Shown piece after piece: positions 60,252-64,000 of a stretch of 64,000 nt of DNA (within the stretch, counting starts at the first letter, position 1; every line of letters starts with the position of its first letter). The notes beneath the pieces were generated by a model, which was given only the letters and a program-made list of their open reading frames with translations, did not search any database and was not told where the DNA came from. The DNA is from Mucilaginibacter hurinus. GTDB taxonomy: Bacteria > Bacteroidota > Bacteroidia > Sphingobacteriales > Sphingobacteriaceae. Location: NCBI RefSeq assembly GCF_003324525.1, contig NZ_QGDC01000003.1, forward strand, positions 124,001 to 188,000, read 5' to 3'. Position numbers and translations under genes: made by a program.

Positions 60252-61796
60252 ATGAATAATTACTTTCATTGTGCTTTGGCTGTCGTTGTAAGCCTGTGTG
60301 CACTTAATTCTGCAGGTGCTCAGCAAACAAAACCCAACGTTATTATCATTAATGTTGATGATTTGGGATATGGAGATGTTGGTTGCTATGGGGCCACCAA
60401 AGTTAAAACGCCCAACATCGATCAACTCGCTAAAGAAGGTCGTCGCTTTACAGATTTCCATTCAGCTTCGGCGGTATGTTCCCCATCACGCTATGCACTT
60501 ATTACCGGCAGATACCCGAGCCGCCGTAACCTGTGGGGGCCAATATTTTTTAATGTGCCGCTGGTGATAGACACCAGCCAAACCACAATTGCCGGCGTGA
60601 TGAAAAAAAGCGGCTATGCCACAGCCGCCATCGGCAAGTGGCACCTGGGGTTTGGAACACGAACCCCAATTAACTGGAACCGTGACCTTAAGCCCGGACC
60701 ACTTGAATTAGCCTTTGACCATTACTTTGGCGTACCGATATTGAACAGCCACGCCCCCTTTGTATATGTAGAAGATCACAAAGTGGTGGGACTCACGCCA
60801 ACCGATACCATACAGTATGGCATTACCGCCGAGACGCGCGAGTTTCCCGAAAAGTTTCAAATAAATGCGCTGGGCGGTGGCAAGGCCGCGCACTTTTTAT
60901 ATGATGACCGTATGGTGGGCACCACTCTAAAAAACAAGGCGATCGACTGGATAAAGACTAATAAAAGGAAGCCATTCTTCCTTTACTATGCTACTACCAA
61001 TATTCATCATCCGTTTACACCCGCACCACAGTTTATCGGTACAAGCGGCGCCGGACCGTACGGTGATTTTATCCATGAGCTCGACTGGATAGTTGGCGAG
61101 ATTATGACAACCTTAAAACAGGAGGGCTTAGAAAACAACACACTGCTAATACTTACAAGCGATAACGGCGGGATGCTTAACCAAGGTGGGCAGGCTGCCT
61201 GGAATATGGGCCATCGACAAAATGGCGCCTTATTCGGTTTCAAGTTCGACGCCTGGGAAGGCGGCCACCGCGTGCCGTTTATAGCACGCTGGCCAGGTAA
61301 GATACCCGCCGGCAGCACTTCTGACGAATTATTATGCAATGTAGATTTAATGGCCACAATGGCTGCTTTAGTAAGCTACTCATTAAAACCCGGCGAAGGC
61401 CCCGATAGCTATAACGGCCTGCCGGCGCTCACCGGCAAGCCAAAAAAACCTATTCGCGACTTTTTAGTTATAAGCCCTGCCGAACCGGCAAACATAGCTA
61501 TACGAAGAGGCAAGTGGATGTATATTTCAGCCCAAAATGGAGGGGGATTTGGCGGCACTAAGGTTGGAGAGCATACACTGGGAAGCGCCGCGGCAACGTT
61601 GATTACCAAACGTGTTAACACAGACATTGAGGATGGTAAAGTAAAACCCGGTGCACCGCGTGCACAGCTTTACAACCTGGAAAGCGATCCGGCCCAAGCA
61701 GTTAATGTGTACAACAAGTACCCTGTAATAGTAAAAGAGATGCGACAATTGTTAAAGGATGCAATAGAAAACAAGCAAAGCACACGGCCGCTTTAG
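60252..61796 (+). CDS. Type I sulfatase (arylsulfatase-like), secreted
   Basis: A 514-residue sulfatase from the ATG at 60252. A signal peptide (about 1-22, ending SAGAQ) is followed by VIIINVDDLGYGDVGCYGAT (metal site), then HSASAVCSPSRYALITGRYP: C76 of CSPSR is the residue converted to formylglycine. Further metal ligands are in LTSDNGG. It removes sulfate esters from glycans or phenols. The maturase (FGE or anSME) is not in the window, and no SusC/D genes are near. Confidence 0.92.
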   Translation: MNNYFHCALAVVVSLCALNSAGAQQTKPNVIIINVDDLGYGDVGCYGATKVKTPNIDQLAKEGRRFTDFHSASAVCSPSRYALITGRYPSRRNLWGPIFFNVPLVIDTSQTTIAGVMKKSGYATAAIGKWHLGFGTRTPINWNRDLKPGPLELAFDHYFGVPILNSHAPFVYVEDHKVVGLTPTDTIQYGITAETREFPEKFQINALGGGKAAHFLYDDRMVGTTLKNKAIDWIKTNKRKPFFLYYATTNIHHPFTPAPQFIGTSGAGPYGDFIHELDWIVGEIMTTLKQEGLENNTLLILTSDNGGMLNQGGQAAWNMGHRQNGALFGFKFDAWEGGHRVPFIARWPGKIPAGSTSDELLCNVDLMATMAALVSYSLKPGEGPDSYNGLPALTGKPKKPIRDFLVISPAEPANIAIRRGKWMYISAQNGGGFGGTKVGEHTLGSAAATLITKRVNTDIEDGKVKPGAPRAQLYNLESDPAQAVNVYNKYPVIVKEMRQLLKDAIENKQSTRPL

Positions 61797-62302
61797 TTAC
61801 TTACTGCTTTTTGCTGATTGGAGCTGCGAAAGCTAAAAAGCAGCATGATAATTACCCCAGCGGTAACACACATATCAGCCACATTAAATATACCCGTTCG
61901 CAGGCTGCCTATCCCAATGTTCATAAAATCTGTTACGTGCCGGTCGTATAAAATCCTGTCGATAATGTTGCCTATGCCTCCTGCTGTAATAAGCGATAAG
62001 GCTAAAACCGACCACTTATCAAGCACCCCTACGTTATAAATGGTGTAAATGACCAGGCCAATCATAAAAATCACTGGTAACAGGGTAAGTAAAATAAAAC
62101 TCCAGGGTTGAGATAAATTATCCCCCAGGCTGAGCGCAGCTCCAGTATTTTCTACATACTCAAGCCTGAATATATTGTTGAGGTATGACTGGGGCTCTTC
62201 ATACTTTAGGTGTGTTTTAGCAAGATCCTTTGTTACCCTGTCGCAACCGATTGAGACCAGTGCTGTTACAACAAACACCCACAGTTTGATACTTTTTTTC
62301 AT
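61793..62302 (-). CDS. lspA: Signal peptidase II (lipoprotein signal peptidase)
   Basis: A 169-residue membrane aspartic protease that cleaves lipoprotein signal peptides after lipidation. Catalytic aspartates are in GGIGNIIDRILYDRHVTDFM and FNVADMCVTAGVIIMLL; four membrane helices. It overlaps the DUF4293 gene by one base and its stop overlaps that of the convergent sulfatase gene. The many lipoproteins in this window are its substrates in principle. Confidence 0.95.
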   Translation of the reverse strand: MKKSIKLWVFVVTALVSIGCDRVTKDLAKTHLKYEEPQSYLNNIFRLEYVENTGAALSLGDNLSQPWSFILLTLLPVIFMIGLVIYTIYNVGVLDKWSVLALSLITAGGIGNIIDRILYDRHVTDFMNIGIGSLRTGIFNVADMCVTAGVIIMLLFSFRSSNQQKAVSN

Positions 62303-62772
62303 TAGCGTAACCTGTCTGCCGAACGTACAAGTTTTTCGTCGCGTTTGATTGCTTTTATAGCCATTATAACCAGTATTATGGCTATCGAGCTCAGGAACAT
62401 GCCAATACCCATGTTGCTAAATTCAATTTGCAAGCCTTCGCCGGTTGCACCCTTTACCGTTTGTGCAACGGCAAAGCTAAAGCCAATAATAGCCAGTATA
62501 ATGCCGTAGCATAATGCTATTTGGTACTTGCGCTTTTTGTAAAAGAAAATAGCCAGAGTAGGCAACACCGCTACCGGGGCGGTCAGTATCTTTATGGCAA
62601 TAAATTCAATAGTATATAACCGGCCTTCAACCAATTGCTGATAAACTCCCTGTACACTGATATTTGATATTGCGCCGTTCACATTAACATTGTTAATCAG
62701 CGGAAATAAATAAAGCGCAAATAAAACCAAGGTGGCTAAAAACAGGTAAACCGATTGTATTCTCTGTATCAT
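62302..62772 (-). CDS. DUF4293 membrane protein
   Basis: A 156-residue protein from the ATG at 62772. MIQRIQSVYLFLATLVLFAL is the conserved start of this Bacteroidota family; four membrane helices follow (AVLPTLAIFFYKKRKYQIAL, GIILAIIGFSFAVAQTV, MFLSSIAIILVIMAIKAIKR). The longer frame to 62868 adds residues with no homology and overlaps the promoter. Function unknown. It is the first gene of the operon with lspA. Confidence 0.85.
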   Translation of the reverse strand: MIQRIQSVYLFLATLVLFALYLFPLINNVNVNGAISNISVQGVYQQLVEGRLYTIEFIAIKILTAPVAVLPTLAIFFYKKRKYQIALCYGIILAIIGFSFAVAQTVKGATGEGLQIEFSNMGIGMFLSSIAIILVIMAIKAIKRDEKLVRSADRLR

Positions 62773-62791
62773 GGATATCGAACTTATAGGG

Positions 62792-62819
62792 CAAAGATAG
62801 GATTGTTTGCATAAACCAA
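62792..62819 (-). promoter_or_regulatory. Promoter of the DUF4293-lspA operon
   Basis: TTG (62819-62817), 17 bases, TATCTTTG (62799-62792) on the minus strand, 19 bases before the ATG at 62772. Confidence 0.6.
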
Positions 62820-62876
62820 TAGCTTTATTGTATAATACTCCATCCTGCAGGGAGGGTATCTGCAGCAAACAATTAT

Positions 62877-62884
62877 TACCTTTG
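62877..62884 (+). promoter_or_regulatory. -7 element of truA
   Basis: TACCTTTG, then CGAT and the GTG start at 62889. An exact TAnnTTTG four bases before the start codon. No -33 TTG is evident. Confidence 0.5.
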
Positions 62885-62888
62885 CGAT

Positions 62889-63686
62889 GTGACGGGCAAT
62901 CAACGTTTTTTTATTGAACTGGCTTATGACGGTACCGGTTATCACGGCTGGCAAATACAGCCCAATGCGGTAACCGTACAAGAATTGCTGAACAAAGCGC
63001 TCGCCACCCTTTTACGCCAGCCTGTAGAAACCACAGGCTGCGGCCGGACAGATACCGGCGTGCATGCGAAGGAGTTTTATGCCCATATTGATACTAAGAC
63101 CACAGGCAAGCCATGGGCTGTAAATAAAAAAAGCCTTAACGCCCTTTTACCGCCCTCCATTGCTGTAAAAAATATTATACCGGTGCACACGGATGCTCAT
63201 GCACGTTTTGATGCGACAGTGCGATCATACGAGTACCACATCCATTTTGATAAAAACCCATTTAAGCACGGCCGTTCGTGGCTGCTGCGCGATAAGCCGG
63301 ATACTGAATTGATGAACCGCGCAGCTTCTATGCTGATGGAACATACTGATTTCAGCTGTTTCAGTAAATCAAACACCCAGGTAAAAACTAACTATTGTAA
63401 AGTTAGCCGTGCCCTATGGTTAGAAACGAACGGCGGAATTGTTTTCCATATATCAGCCGATAGGTTTTTGCGTAACATGGTGCGGGCCATTGTGGGTACG
63501 CTGCTTGAAGTTGGCCGTAAAGAGATATCCCCCGAAACCATACACGATATCATTAAAAGCAAAAATCGCAGCAACGCCGGAACATCTGTGCCTGCCTGCG
63601 GTTTATACTTAACCGAGGTAAAATACCCATATCCTTTAAACCCGTTAAAGGGAACCATAGTTCAAGATGATAAAGAGATTGTTTAA
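62889..63686 (+). CDS. truA: tRNA pseudouridine(38-40) synthase
   Basis: A 265-residue pseudouridine synthase starting at GTG. FIELAYDGTGYHGWQIQPNA opens the fold; the catalytic aspartate is D55 in GCGRTDTGVHA. RSYEYHIHFDKNPF and FLRNMVRAIVGTLLEVG are family segments. It modifies U38-40 of many tRNAs. Its stop overlaps the start of the ABC exporter gene by 20 bases. Confidence 0.95.
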   Translation: MTGNQRFFIELAYDGTGYHGWQIQPNAVTVQELLNKALATLLRQPVETTGCGRTDTGVHAKEFYAHIDTKTTGKPWAVNKKSLNALLPPSIAVKNIIPVHTDAHARFDATVRSYEYHIHFDKNPFKHGRSWLLRDKPDTELMNRAASMLMEHTDFSCFSKSNTQVKTNYCKVSRALWLETNGGIVFHISADRFLRNMVRAIVGTLLEVGRKEISPETIHDIIKSKNRSNAGTSVPACGLYLTEVKYPYPLNPLKGTIVQDDKEIV

Positions 63687-64000
63687 AAAAATATTTCAAT
63701 CACGAACTTCCCGTTCAGAAGCCGGGGGGGTAACCGGCAAAGCGCTTGACTGGAAATTGCTGGGCCGGGTAATGCAATACGTAAAACCTTACAGGGCCAC
63801 TTTCATTATTTCGATTTTTTTAACCATTTTTTTAGCGGCTATTGCCCTTGTACAACCTCTACTGATTGAAAAAACACTTGATAATCACATTGTAAATAAT
63901 GATTATGATGGCCTGGTGTTTATGGTTAGCCTGATGATAGGACAACTGGTAATACAAACTGTAGCCCAATACTATCAAACCTACTTGACCACCGCGCTCG
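63667..64000 (+). CDS. ABC exporter, MsbA/LmrA-like (partial, N-terminal)
   Basis: The first 111 codons of a gene that runs off the right edge. MIKRLFKKIFQSRTSRSEAG precedes LDWKLLGRVMQYVKPYRATF and two membrane helices (IISIFLTIFLAAIALVQPLL; LVFMVSLMIGQLVIQTVA), typical of the type I exporter transmembrane domain, with the LIEKTLDNHIV segment of the half-transporters of this phylum. The nucleotide-binding domain is outside the window. Overlap with truA suggests cotranscription. Substrate (lipid A precursor or drug) unknown. Confidence 0.82.
   Translation, partial: MIKRLFKKIFQSRTSRSEAGGVTGKALDWKLLGRVMQYVKPYRATFIISIFLTIFLAAIALVQPLLIEKTLDNHIVNNDYDGLVFMVSLMIGQLVIQTVAQYYQTYLTTAL

Noticed and set aside
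1-64000. tRNA, rRNA, CRISPR, insertion sequences or prophage
   Set aside because: No cloverleaf-like segments, regular spaced repeats, transposase motifs or phage genes were seen. A covariance-model scan could still find small RNAs that I cannot recognise by eye.

Overview
The window comes from a chromosome of a Bacteroidota bacterium. It most resembles the Sphingobacteriaceae (Mucilaginibacter or a near relative); that placement is inferred from family content, not from a marker search. Pointers are families largely restricted to this phylum (DUF5686, DUF6600, DUF4293, OstA-like, GbsR-type regulators beside DUF393 and TIGR01777 proteins), abundant SKKD-type lipoproteins, and promoters of the Bacteroidota type (TTG, 17-21 bases, then TAnnTTTG). 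Sequence and spacing look like ordinary core chromosome. I found no insertion sequence, phage, CRISPR array, rRNA or tRNA gene.

Layout. 1-2.2 kb: an autoregulated GbsR operon with a membrane protein broken by a 1-base frameshift, a DUF393 protein and a TIGR01777 epimerase. 2.3-9.4 kb: NAD(P)H-hydrate repair, an ECF sigma factor, ferrochelatase, a carotenoid desaturase, a DJ-1/PfpI protein and aspartate-semialdehyde dehydrogenase. 9.6-15 kb: threonine dehydrogenase, a PepSY membrane protein, a YciE ferritin-like protein and LigD. 15.5-25.8 kb: a GH53 galactanase, lipoproteins, a TPR histidine kinase with its LuxR-type regulator, an esterase, a VOC protein and an acyltransferase. 25.9-32.5 kb: an OstA-like protein divergent from tilS, a BtuF-like protein and a 2OG-Fe(II) oxygenase. 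32.7-37.6 kb: a DUF6600 protein with a long Q/R repeat, a thioredoxin, a PyrR-like transferase and RlmD.

37.6-39.6 kb holds a two-component pair whose kinase carries an ethylene-receptor-like membrane domain, with all seven plant ETR1 binding residues at identical spacing. 40.2-42.5 kb is the CreD cluster, with one promoter/operator sequence present twice. 42.6-46.5 kb contains TetR, a Rieske-like lipoprotein, pheS, a VapC-type toxin-antitoxin pair wedged between kbl and pheS, and kbl. 46.6-53.8 kb has a DUF5686 protein, TrhO, a GNAT enzyme, a cluster of three tiny genes (two are tandem paralogues of 45 and 52 residues), serS and a polysaccharide deacetylase. 53.9-64 kb has a TolC/HlyD pair, gpsA, a small secreted protein, DeaD, a sulfatase, LspA, DUF4293, TruA and the start of an ABC exporter.

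The genes are mostly housekeeping (tRNA synthesis and modification, cofactor repair, envelope biogenesis) mixed with sensing and saprophytic functions (galactanase, sulfatase, esterase). threonine dehydrogenase and kbl form a complete threonine-to-glycine route although they lie 35 kb apart. Several promoters put the TAnnTTTG element only 3-5 bases before the start codon, which predicts leaderless messages.
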